A stretch of 64,000 nucleotides of DNA from CAIQQQ01 sp040399685 (GTDB lineage Bacteria > Pseudomonadota > Alphaproteobacteria > Acetobacterales > Acetobacteraceae). Shown here one piece after another: positions 57,162 through 64,000 of this stretch. The position numbers and the translations under genes are program-made. Location: NCBI GenBank assembly GCA_040399685.1, contig JBBART010000014.1, positions 1-64,000 of the forward strand, in the 5' to 3' direction. Each line of letters starts with the position of its first letter. Within the stretch, counting starts at the first letter, position 1. A model generated the notes under the pieces. That model was not told the origin of the DNA, did no database searches, and saw only the letters and a program-made list of their open reading frames with translations.

Positions 57162-58177
57162 CCACGACGGCGTGGCCGCAGGCGCGCGGCGAGTTCTCTC
57201 TTGGCGATGTTGTCGTGCAATCGGGTGAGGTGATCGCCGATGCGCGCCTGGTGTGGAAGACGCACGGCACGCTGTCCTCGGCGCGGGACAACGTGATCGT
57301 CTATCCCACCAGCTATGGCGCCCAGCATCCGGATCTGGAATGGCTGATCGGGCCGGACAAGATTTTGGACCCGACCCGCTGGTTCATCGTCATTCCTGAC
57401 ATGTTCAGCGACGGGCTGTCCAGTTCGGCTGCCACCCACCCGGATTTCCCTGCGGTGGTGACGGCATGGGACAACGTGCAGGCGCAGATGCGGCTGTTGC
57501 GCGAGCAGTTCGGCATCGAGCGGGTGCATGCGGCCTACGGATTCTCGATGGGCGCGCAGCAGGCCTATCATTGGGCGGCGGCATTTCCCGATGCGGTGGA
57601 TCACGCCATCATCGCCTGTGGCAGCGCCCGCACGGCGCCGCACAACAAGGTGTTTTTGTCCGCGCTGCTGCGCACGCTGGAGGCAGCGCCGGAGCATCTG
57701 GGCAATGGCCGCTTCAGTGCCGAGCCGCTGTTGGCCAAGCGCGCCTTCGGCCACATCTATGCCGGCTGGGGCCTGAGCCAGGATTTCTATCGTGCCGGGC
57801 TGTATATGTCGGTTCTTGGCGCGCCTGACCTGGAAACGTTCCTGGAACGTGACTGGGCGCAGCGCTTCGAGGCGCGGCCAGCCGCCAACCTCTATGCCCA
57901 GGCCGTGACATGGACGCATGGCGATATCAGCGCCAATCCGCTGTATGGCCATGACCTGCCCAAGGCGCTGGCCGCCATCAAGGCCCGGGTTCTGTTGTTG
58001 CCGAGCGAGACGGATCTGTATTTCCGCGTCGCTGACCACACGTCCGAACTGGCGCATCTGGCGGATGCACGGTTGTCGCCGATTCCCAGCATCTGGGGCC
58101 ATCGGGCGGGCAATCCGGCGGTGATTCCGGAAGATTTTGCCTTCATCCGCGATGAAGTGCGCGCCTGGATCGGGTAA
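57158..58177 (+). CDS. MetX-like alpha/beta hydrolase
   Basis: Alpha/beta hydrolase of the homoserine O-acetyltransferase family (339 aa). The nucleophile motif is YGFSMGAQQAYHWA, with Ser at about residue 130. An N-terminal block ARLVWKTHGTLSSARDNVIVYPTSYG and a C-terminal IWGHRAGNP (His) are present. The MetX-specific G-G-S-x-G-G nucleophile context is replaced by GFSMGA, so true homoserine acetylation is doubtful, and such paralogues are generally unassigned hydrolases. The ATG overlaps the phaR stop, suggesting a link to PHA or acyl-ester metabolism (inference). Confidence 0.82.
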   Translation: MTTTAWPQARGEFSLGDVVVQSGEVIADARLVWKTHGTLSSARDNVIVYPTSYGAQHPDLEWLIGPDKILDPTRWFIVIPDMFSDGLSSSAATHPDFPAVVTAWDNVQAQMRLLREQFGIERVHAAYGFSMGAQQAYHWAAAFPDAVDHAIIACGSARTAPHNKVFLSALLRTLEAAPEHLGNGRFSAEPLLAKRAFGHIYAGWGLSQDFYRAGLYMSVLGAPDLETFLERDWAQRFEARPAANLYAQAVTWTHGDISANPLYGHDLPKALAAIKARVLLLPSETDLYFRVADHTSELAHLADARLSPIPSIWGHRAGNPAVIPEDFAFIRDEVRAWIG

Positions 58178-58187
58178 GCCGGGGATC

Positions 58188-58216
58188 GCGCGGGTCGGGC
58201 CACGTCCGACCCGCGC
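58188..58216. terminator. Bidirectional hairpin between MetX-like gene and kdsB
   Basis: GCGCGGGTCGG (58188-58198), 7-base loop, and its exact complement CCGACCCGCGC (58206-58216): an 11-base GC stem between convergent genes, followed by TTATTT a few bases on. Confidence 0.75.
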
Positions 58217-58220
58217 CGGC

Positions 58221-58964
58221 TTATTTGGCTGCCCACCCCACCAGTTCGGCGCGGGCGCGCTCCAGGTCATCCGGCGTGTCGACCCCGAACGGGGCATGTT
58301 CCACGCGGGCGCAGGCGATTCGCATGCCGGCTTCCAGCGCCCGAAGCTGTTCCAGGTTTTCCCGCTTCTCCAGCGGGGACGCCGGCAAGGCCACGAAGCG
58401 CGCCAGCGAGGTGCGGCGATAGGCGTAGATGCCGATATGGTGCCACAGCGGCCCTTCGCCCCACGGAATGGGGGCGCGCGAGAAATACAGCGCCGGGGAC
58501 ACCGCCCGCCCGCCATCGAATGCACACACCGCCTTCACCACGGAGGACGCGAATTTCTCCTCGTCCGTCAGAATTGGCGCCACCAGCGTGGCGATGTCCA
58601 CTGTCGGGTCCGACAGCGGCGTCAGCACGGCGCGGAGCATCACCGGCGGGATGGTGGGCAGGTCGCCCTGCAAATTCACCACAACGTCATGTCGGCCTTG
58701 CGGATCGAGTTCCGCCAGCGCCGCCTGCACCCTGTCCGAGCCGGAGGGCAAGGACGGGTCGGTCATGATCGCAATGCCCCCGGCGGCGCGGATGGCGTCG
58801 GCCACCTCGGCTTCGGAGCAGGCCACTGCCACCGGGCCGATATCGGCTTCCAGGGCGCGGTCGAGCACATGCAGGATCATGGCGCGGCCATGAATATCGG
58901 CCAACGGCTTGCCGGGCAGCCGCGTGGAGGCCATACGCGAGGGGATGACGATGATTGGGTTCAT
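58221..58964 (-). CDS. kdsB: 3-deoxy-manno-octulosonate cytidylyltransferase
   Basis: CMP-Kdo synthetase (247 aa), activating Kdo for the lipid A-core of LPS. The nucleotide-binding start is VIPSRMASTRLPGKPLADI. Downstream are TDPSLPSGSDRVQAAL, VVNLQGDLPTIPP (where Asp binds Mg), IGIYAYRRTSLARF and a C-terminal GVDTPDDLERAR. ATG 58964 is taken as the start; an in-frame ATG seven codons upstream is less likely. It shows that the organism makes Kdo-containing LPS. Confidence 0.95.
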   Translation of the reverse strand: MNPIIVIPSRMASTRLPGKPLADIHGRAMILHVLDRALEADIGPVAVACSEAEVADAIRAAGGIAIMTDPSLPSGSDRVQAALAELDPQGRHDVVVNLQGDLPTIPPVMLRAVLTPLSDPTVDIATLVAPILTDEEKFASSVVKAVCAFDGGRAVSPALYFSRAPIPWGEGPLWHHIGIYAYRRTSLARFVALPASPLEKRENLEQLRALEAGMRIACARVEHAPFGVDTPDDLERARAELVGWAAK

Positions 58965-59014
58965 GCCCGGCATTATGTGCGGCATCGCGCGCGGTGCAAA
59001 CTGGAGGATTTTGG

Positions 59015-59785
59015 GTGATCGACAGCTTTATCGCAGCCGCCGAAGCCGCGGCTGACGTTGCCGCCGCCGTGGTGCGTCCGTTCTTTCGGGGCGGCGTCTC
59101 GGCCGATCTGAAATCCGATTCCAGCCCCGTCACCATCGCCGACCGCTCTGCCGAACTCGCCATGCGCGGCGTTCTGAGCCAGCGCTTCCCCGATCACACC
59201 GTGTCCGGCGAGGAATTCGGCGCCCACAACCCCGGCCAACGCTATCGCTGGGTGCTGGACCCGATCGATGGCACCCGCGCCTTCATCACCGGCCGCCCGC
59301 AATTCGGCACTTTGGTGGCGCTGCTCGATGGCGACACCCCCATCCTGGGCCTTATTGACCAGCCGATCACCCGTGAACGCTGGATCGGCGTGGCGGGCCG
59401 CCCCACCGTGTTTCGTGGTGAATTCGGCCGCGCCGGCTGCCGCCCCTGTGCCGTGCTGGCAGACGCCGAACTGTCCTGCACCAGCACGCAGATCTTTGGC
59501 GACGACCTGCCGCGCTGGGAAAATCTCAGCCGTGCTGTGCGCCGCACCAGCTTCGGCGGCGACTGCTATGCCTATGGCCTGCTCGCCCTTGGCCAGATCG
59601 ACATTATTGCTGAAGCCACCATGCAGCCCTGGGATTGGGCGGCCCTGGTGCCGATCATCGAGGGCGCCGGCGGCAGTGTGACCGACTGGAACGGTGCCCT
59701 GCTTCGCCTGGATGGGGATGGGCGGGTGCTCGCTTTGGGGGATGCTGCTCTTCTGCCACTGGCCATGGCCGCATTGTCGGCTTGA
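59015..59785 (+). CDS. hisN: Inositol monophosphatase family, HisN-like histidinol phosphatase
   Basis: Mg-dependent phosphatase (256 aa) of the inositol monophosphatase superfamily. Metal-binding motifs: SGEEFG (Glu of motif 1), VLDPIDGTRAFITGRPQFG (motif 2) and QPWDWAALVPIIEGAGG (motif 3). The TRAF and FGGDCYAYG segments match the HisN-type histidinol-phosphate phosphatases of alphaproteobacteria and actinobacteria. GTG 59015 has GGAGG seven bases upstream. It is divergent from kdsB with 50 bases between. A general inositol-phosphatase role cannot be excluded. Confidence 0.85.
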   Translation: MIDSFIAAAEAAADVAAAVVRPFFRGGVSADLKSDSSPVTIADRSAELAMRGVLSQRFPDHTVSGEEFGAHNPGQRYRWVLDPIDGTRAFITGRPQFGTLVALLDGDTPILGLIDQPITRERWIGVAGRPTVFRGEFGRAGCRPCAVLADAELSCTSTQIFGDDLPRWENLSRAVRRTSFGGDCYAYGLLALGQIDIIAEATMQPWDWAALVPIIEGAGGSVTDWNGALLRLDGDGRVLALGDAALLPLAMAALSA

Positions 59786-59845
59786 CCTGATGGCCCTGTC
59801 GATGCGTCCTATGAAGTCCACATCGTCAGGACATTAGAGGCAACC

Positions 59846-61708
59846 ATGCACACGTCAGGACTGATCGGGGTTGTTTTCGCGGGGCTGGCGCTGCTGGCCC
59901 CCCATGCGACATCGGCCCAGGCATTGAGCCAGGTGGGGCCCTCCAAGCCGGGTTTCACCCGCATGCATGGCATGGCGCTGGTGGGCGAGTTGTCGCTGCC
60001 GCCGGATTTCAAGAATTTCCCCTATGTGAATCCGAACGCTCCGAAGGGCGGCGAGGTGTCCACGGCGGCGGTCGGCAGCTTTGACAGTTTCAACCCGTTC
60101 ATCGTGCGCGGCTCGGCCGCCGCCGCCTCCCTGCGGGTGTTCGAATCCCTGATGGCGCGCTCGTCAGACGAGCCCGAAACCGCGTATGCCCATATCGCCA
60201 GCTTCATCGAGGTTCCGGACGACCATCGCAGCGTGGCCTTTGAAATCCGCCCAGAGGCGCGGTTCCACGACGGTCATCCCATCACCGCCGATGACGTGGT
60301 GTGGACGTTCAATACCCTGCGCACCGAAGGAAGGCCTTTCTACCGGCAGTATTATGCCGACGTGGACAGCGTGGCCGCAGAGGGGCCGCAGCGCGTGGTG
60401 TTCCGCTTCAAGACCGACCAGAACCGCGAATTGGCGCAGATTTTGGGCGAGATGCCCGTTCTTCCCAAGCACTGGTGGGCCGGGCGGGACTTCACCAAAC
60501 CGCTGACCGAAGCCCCGCTCGGCTCCGGCCCGTATCGCATTTCCAAGTTCGAGATGGGCCGCACCGTCGTGCTTGAGCGGGTGCAGGATTATTGGGGCGC
60601 GAGGCTGCCGACCGCTATCGGCATGTCGAATTTCGACATCATCCGCACTGAATATTTCCGCGACGCCACGGTGGCGCTGGAAGCGTTCAAGGCTGGCCAG
60701 GTGGATTGGCGGTTGGAGAACAGCTCCAAGAACTGGGCCACCGCCTATGACTTTCCGGCGATGGCCAAGGGGCTGGTCAAGAAGGAGAGCATCCCTGTCC
60801 ATCTGCCCACCGGCATGCAGGGCTTTGCCATGAACACCCGTCGCCAGATCTTTGCCGACCGGCGCGTGCGCGCGGCCGTGGGCGAGGTGTTCGACTTCGA
60901 GTGGATGAACAAAAATCTGTTCTACGACAGCTACACCCGCACCAGCAGCTTCTTCAGCAACAGCGACTTTGCCTCCTCCGGCCTGCCGGAAGGGGCTGAA
61001 CTGGCGCTGCTGGAGCGGTTTCGCGCCAAGCTGCCGCCGGAGATTTTCACCAAGGCATTCTCCCTGCCCGTCACCGATGGCTCCGGCAACAACCGCGCCG
61101 GGCTGCGGCGGGCGCTGGAATTGCTGAAGGAAGCTGGTTGGAAGATCGTTGACCGGGCCCTGGTCAACGCCGCCGGCCAGCACTTCAGTTTCGAGATCCT
61201 GCTGGCTGATTCAGGCATGGAGCGGATTGCCCTGCCCTATAAGCAGAAACTCGAACAACTCGGCATGGAGGTGCGCGTGCGCACAGTCGACCCCGCCCAG
61301 TACCAGCGCCTGATGGACAGCTTCGACTTCGACATGACGGTGGACAGTATCGGCCAATCCTCGTCGCCGGGGAACGAGCAGATGGAGTTCTGGTCGTGCG
61401 TGGCGGCGAAGTCCGAGGGCAGCGCCAACAAGATGGGCATCTGCGATCCGGTGGTGGATGCGCTGGTGGCCGAGGTTCTGGCCGCCACCAACCGCAGCTC
61501 CCTGATCGCCGCCACTCGCGCGCTGGACAGGGTGCTGCTGTCGGGCAACTACATCGTGCCGCAATGGCATCTGGCCAGCGTCTGGATTGCCTATTGGGAC
61601 CGGTTCGGCCAGCCGCCGCCGTCCAAATCGGGGCCGATCGTCAACGCCTGGTGGATTGATCCCGCCCGCGCCGCCATCGTCGACCCCGCCCGCCGTATGG
61701 GCCAATGA
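59846..61708 (+). CDS. yejA: Peptide ABC transporter substrate-binding protein YejA
   Basis: Family 5 extracellular solute-binding protein (620 aa). A signal peptide ends near ATSAQA. The mature part has FPYVNPNAPKGGEVSTAAVGSFDSFNPF, the standard YejA opening, then SLMARSSDEPETAYAHIA and RFHDGHPITADDVVWTF. The Cys pair near the end (FWSCVAAKSEGSANKMGICDPVVD) is also typical. It binds oligopeptides, and in E. coli the system imports peptide antibiotics such as microcin C. It is coupled to yejB by ATGA. Confidence 0.93.
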   Translation: MHTSGLIGVVFAGLALLAPHATSAQALSQVGPSKPGFTRMHGMALVGELSLPPDFKNFPYVNPNAPKGGEVSTAAVGSFDSFNPFIVRGSAAAASLRVFESLMARSSDEPETAYAHIASFIEVPDDHRSVAFEIRPEARFHDGHPITADDVVWTFNTLRTEGRPFYRQYYADVDSVAAEGPQRVVFRFKTDQNRELAQILGEMPVLPKHWWAGRDFTKPLTEAPLGSGPYRISKFEMGRTVVLERVQDYWGARLPTAIGMSNFDIIRTEYFRDATVALEAFKAGQVDWRLENSSKNWATAYDFPAMAKGLVKKESIPVHLPTGMQGFAMNTRRQIFADRRVRAAVGEVFDFEWMNKNLFYDSYTRTSSFFSNSDFASSGLPEGAELALLERFRAKLPPEIFTKAFSLPVTDGSGNNRAGLRRALELLKEAGWKIVDRALVNAAGQHFSFEILLADSGMERIALPYKQKLEQLGMEVRVRTVDPAQYQRLMDSFDFDMTVDSIGQSSSPGNEQMEFWSCVAAKSEGSANKMGICDPVVDALVAEVLAATNRSSLIAATRALDRVLLSGNYIVPQWHLASVWIAYWDRFGQPPPSKSGPIVNAWWIDPARAAIVDPARRMGQ

Positions 61709-62784
61709 CCGGATATCTGCTGCGCCGGTTGTTGTTGGTGATCCCCACGCTGTTGGGGATTATCGCCATCAACTTCGCCGTCATCCAGTTCGCCCCTGGC
61801 GGGCCGGTGGAGCAGATGATTGCCGAATTGCGCGGCAAGGGCGACACCACAAGCCGGCTGACCGGTGCCGGCAGCGTTGAGGTGACAGCCTTCAGTGACG
61901 GCGCCTATCGCGGCGCACGGGGGTTGGACCCGCATGTGGTGGAGGACATCAAGAAGATGTTCGGCTTCGACAAGCCGCCGTTGGAACGCTTCGAGAAAAT
62001 GCTGGGCGATTACGCCTCGTTCGATTTCGGCCGCAGCTTTTTTCGCGATCAGACGGTGCTGGAGCTCGTGCTTCAAAAAATGCCCGTCAGCATTTCGCTG
62101 GGACTTTGGTCCACCTTGCTGGTCTATCTCGTCTCCATCCCGTTGGGCATCTCCAAGGCCGTGCGCGACGGCAGCCGGTTTGACGTGGTGACCTCGGCGG
62201 CGGTGCTGATCGGATATGCGATTCCGGGCTTCCTGTTCGCTATCCTGCTGGTGGTGCTGTTCGCCGGCGGCAGCTTTATGTCGGTGTTCCCGCTGCGCGG
62301 CCTGAACAGTTCCGGCGCCGAGACCTGGGGCCTGTTCGACCGCGTCATCGACTATGCGTGGCACATGGTGCTGCCCACGGTGGCGCTGGTGGTGGGCGGA
62401 TTTGCCAGCCTGACGATGCTGACAAAGAACTGCTTTCTGGAGGAAATCCGCAAGCAATACGTCGTCACCGCCCGCGCCAAGGGCGCCAGCGAGCAGCGCA
62501 TCCTCTACCGCCACATCTTCCGCAACGCGATGCTGCTGATCATCGCAGGCTTCCCGGCGGCGTTCATCGGCATCCTGTTCTCGTCGTCCCTGCTGGTCGA
62601 GATCGTCTTTTCACTGGATGGGCTGGGGCTGCTGGGCTTTGAGAGCGCCATCCGGCGGGATTACCCGGTGATGTTCGGCACGCTCTACATCTTCACGCTT
62701 CTGGGCCTGGTGATGCAGATCGTGGGCGATGTGATGTACACGCTGGTCGATCCCCGCATCGACTTTTCTGCCCGCCGCACATGA
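61705..62784 (+). CDS. yejB: Peptide ABC transporter permease YejB
   Basis: Inner-membrane permease (359 aa) of the DppB family with six membrane spans. It has the N-terminal block LLRRLLLVIPTLLGIIAINFAVIQ and the YejB-specific insertion after the first span. The ATPase-coupling EAA-type loop is VTARAKGASEQRILYRHIFRNAM. Ends overlapping yejE. Confidence 0.94.
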   Translation: MTGYLLRRLLLVIPTLLGIIAINFAVIQFAPGGPVEQMIAELRGKGDTTSRLTGAGSVEVTAFSDGAYRGARGLDPHVVEDIKKMFGFDKPPLERFEKMLGDYASFDFGRSFFRDQTVLELVLQKMPVSISLGLWSTLLVYLVSIPLGISKAVRDGSRFDVVTSAAVLIGYAIPGFLFAILLVVLFAGGSFMSVFPLRGLNSSGAETWGLFDRVIDYAWHMVLPTVALVVGGFASLTMLTKNCFLEEIRKQYVVTARAKGASEQRILYRHIFRNAMLLIIAGFPAAFIGILFSSSLLVEIVFSLDGLGLLGFESAIRRDYPVMFGTLYIFTLLGLVMQIVGDVMYTLVDPRIDFSARRT

Positions 62785-63809
62785 GCCTGTCGCCCCTCAC
62801 CCAGCGCAGGCTGGCCATCTTTCGGGCGCACAGGCGGGGATTCTGGTCATTCCGGATTTTCGCGGTGCTGCTTGTTGCCAGCCTGTTCGCCGAGTTTCTC
62901 GCCAACGACCGGCCCTTGCTGATCCATTACGACGGGCAGTGGTTCGTGCCGGTGCTGACTGACTACAGCGAGGACGATTTTGGGCCGGACCTGCTCCCCA
63001 CGTCCGCCGACTACACCGACCCCGTTCTGGCCAACTATATCGCCAAGAAGGGCTGGATGCTGTGGCCGCCGATCCCGTTCGGCAATGCCACGGTGATCAA
63101 GAACCTCGATTCCCCGGCCCCGGCGCCGCCATCCTGGCGCAATCTGCTTGGCACCGACGACCAGGCGCGCGACGTGCTGGCGCGGGTGATCTATGGATTT
63201 CGCCTGTCGGTGCTGTTCGGCTTCACGCTAACCATCATCTCCTCGGCCATCGGCATCGCCGCCGGGGCCTTGCAGGGCTTCTATGGCGGCGTGACCGACC
63301 TGCTGTTCCAGCGGTTCATCGAGATATGGTCCGGCATGCCGCAGCTTTATCTGCTCATCATCCTGTCCAGCATCATCACGCCCAGCTTCTGGATTCTGCT
63401 GGTGTTCCTGCTGCTGTTCAGCTGGATGGCGTTGACGGGGGTGGTGCGGGCGGAATTCCTGCGCGGCCGCAACCTGGAATATGTCCGCGCGGCACGGGCG
63501 CTGGGCGTGTCCAACCTGGCGGTGATGTGGCGCCACATCCTGCCCAACGCGATGGTGGCCACGCTGACCTTCCTGCCGTTCACCCTGTCGGGTTCGGTGA
63601 CGATCCTCGCCAGCCTGGACTTTCTGGGCTTCGGCCTGCCGCCCGGCTCGCCGTCGCTGGGCGAGTTGGTGGCGCAGGGCAAGAACAACCTCCAGGCGCC
63701 CTGGCTGGCGATCACCGCCTTCGTGGTGCTGGGCGGCACGCTGACCTTGCTGATCTTCATCGGCGAAGCGGTGCGCGATGCGTTCGACCCGCGCAGGGTG
63801 GTCAAATGA
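62781..63809 (+). CDS. yejE: Peptide ABC transporter permease YejE
   Basis: Second permease (342 aa) of the DppC family, with the long N-terminal YejE periplasmic segment after the first span (DRPLLIHYDGQWFVPVLTDY). The assembly motif is RNLLGTDDQARDVLARVIYG, and the ATPase-coupling loop is VRAARALGVSNLAVMWRHILPNAM. ATGA overlaps on both sides show tight coupling with yejB and yejF. Confidence 0.94.
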   Translation: MSLSPLTQRRLAIFRAHRRGFWSFRIFAVLLVASLFAEFLANDRPLLIHYDGQWFVPVLTDYSEDDFGPDLLPTSADYTDPVLANYIAKKGWMLWPPIPFGNATVIKNLDSPAPAPPSWRNLLGTDDQARDVLARVIYGFRLSVLFGFTLTIISSAIGIAAGALQGFYGGVTDLLFQRFIEIWSGMPQLYLLIILSSIITPSFWILLVFLLLFSWMALTGVVRAEFLRGRNLEYVRAARALGVSNLAVMWRHILPNAMVATLTFLPFTLSGSVTILASLDFLGFGLPPGSPSLGELVAQGKNNLQAPWLAITAFVVLGGTLTLLIFIGEAVRDAFDPRRVVK

Positions 63810-64000
63810 ACCTCGTTTCGGTCGACAATCTCAACATCTCGTTTGGCGACCGCCGCGTGGTGCGCGACGTGTCGTTCAAGCTCGACCGCGGCGAGACACT
63901 TGCGCTGGTGGGCGAAAGTGGCTCGGGCAAATCGTTGACAGCACTGTCGCTGTTGCAATTGCTGCCGCAAGGCGCTCTCAGCACCGGCACGGTCACGCTG
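63806..64000 (+). CDS. yejF: Peptide ABC transporter ATP-binding protein YejF (partial)
   Basis: First 65 codons of the ATPase; the window end cuts the gene. VSVDNLNISFGDRRVVRDVSF and Walker A GESGSGKSLTALSLLQLLP are visible. E. coli YejF is a fused double-ABC protein of about 530 aa, which cannot be checked here. It starts in an ATGA overlap with yejE. Confidence 0.93.
   Translation, partial: MNLVSVDNLNISFGDRRVVRDVSFKLDRGETLALVGESGSGKSLTALSLLQLLPQGALSTGTVTL

Overview
The window is a gene-dense, high-GC chromosomal segment of an alphaproteobacterium. The family Acetobacteraceae is the best guess, from gene content and gene order alone: pckA, ChvI/ChvG and a short HprK leading into RapZ, EIIA-Man, HPr and EI; an mnmE-mnmG-rsmG-parA-parB block with parS sites; and a complete ccmC-to-ccmI run. 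Two exact parS sequences plus the parAB genes suggest an origin-proximal region. No phage, insertion sequence or CRISPR array was recognised.

Layout. 1-1.7 kb: a low-GC FkbM-type methyltransferase and AT-rich non-coding DNA next to a tRNA-Arg(CCG), a possible island edge. 1.7-5.8 kb: a lipoprotein hydrolase, a CHCC zinc-ribbon protein and polA. 5.8-9.8 kb: a Fur-box-preceded operon of OprB-type porin, secreted beta-propeller and Tat-exported EfeB-like DyP peroxidase, probably for iron or heme acquisition. 10-21.8 kb: pckA, a HugZ-like protein, ChvI/ChvG, three unrelated genes, then hprK-rapZ-EIIA-HPr-EI, a regulatory PTS with no sugar permease in view. 21.8-27.9 kb: aminotransferase, GST, glycosyltransferase, a CobW/WD40 pair and an aldo-keto reductase.

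27.9-29.8 kb: a Cyc2-like outer-membrane cytochrome-porin with a periplasmic monoheme cytochrome c, preceded by an FNR/FixK-type box. This is a candidate outer-membrane electron-transfer module. 29.9-34.6 kb: modC, modB, an MFS exporter, a quinone reductase and ogt, tightly packed on the minus strand. 34.7-40.8 kb: a 2Fe-2S ferredoxin, mnmE, mnmG, rsmG, parA and parB. Around 41 kb there is an unlisted 55-residue single-span membrane protein. 41.2-48.1 kb: Tat amidohydrolase, M20 hydrolase, MarC, acs, an ABC binding protein and an EVE protein.

48.1-53.2 kb: ccmCDEFGHI, which would mature the c-type cytochromes, including the two at 28-29.7 kb. 53.2-58.2 kb: GNAT, phaA, a class III-like phaC with a very short PhaE-like partner, phaR and a MetX-like hydrolase. 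58.2-64 kb: kdsB, a HisN-like phosphatase and the yejABEF peptide transporter, with yejF cut by the window end. Many genes overlap by ATGA or GTGA, implying translational coupling. Strong hairpins separate the convergent units, and two operon ends share a dispersed palindromic repeat.
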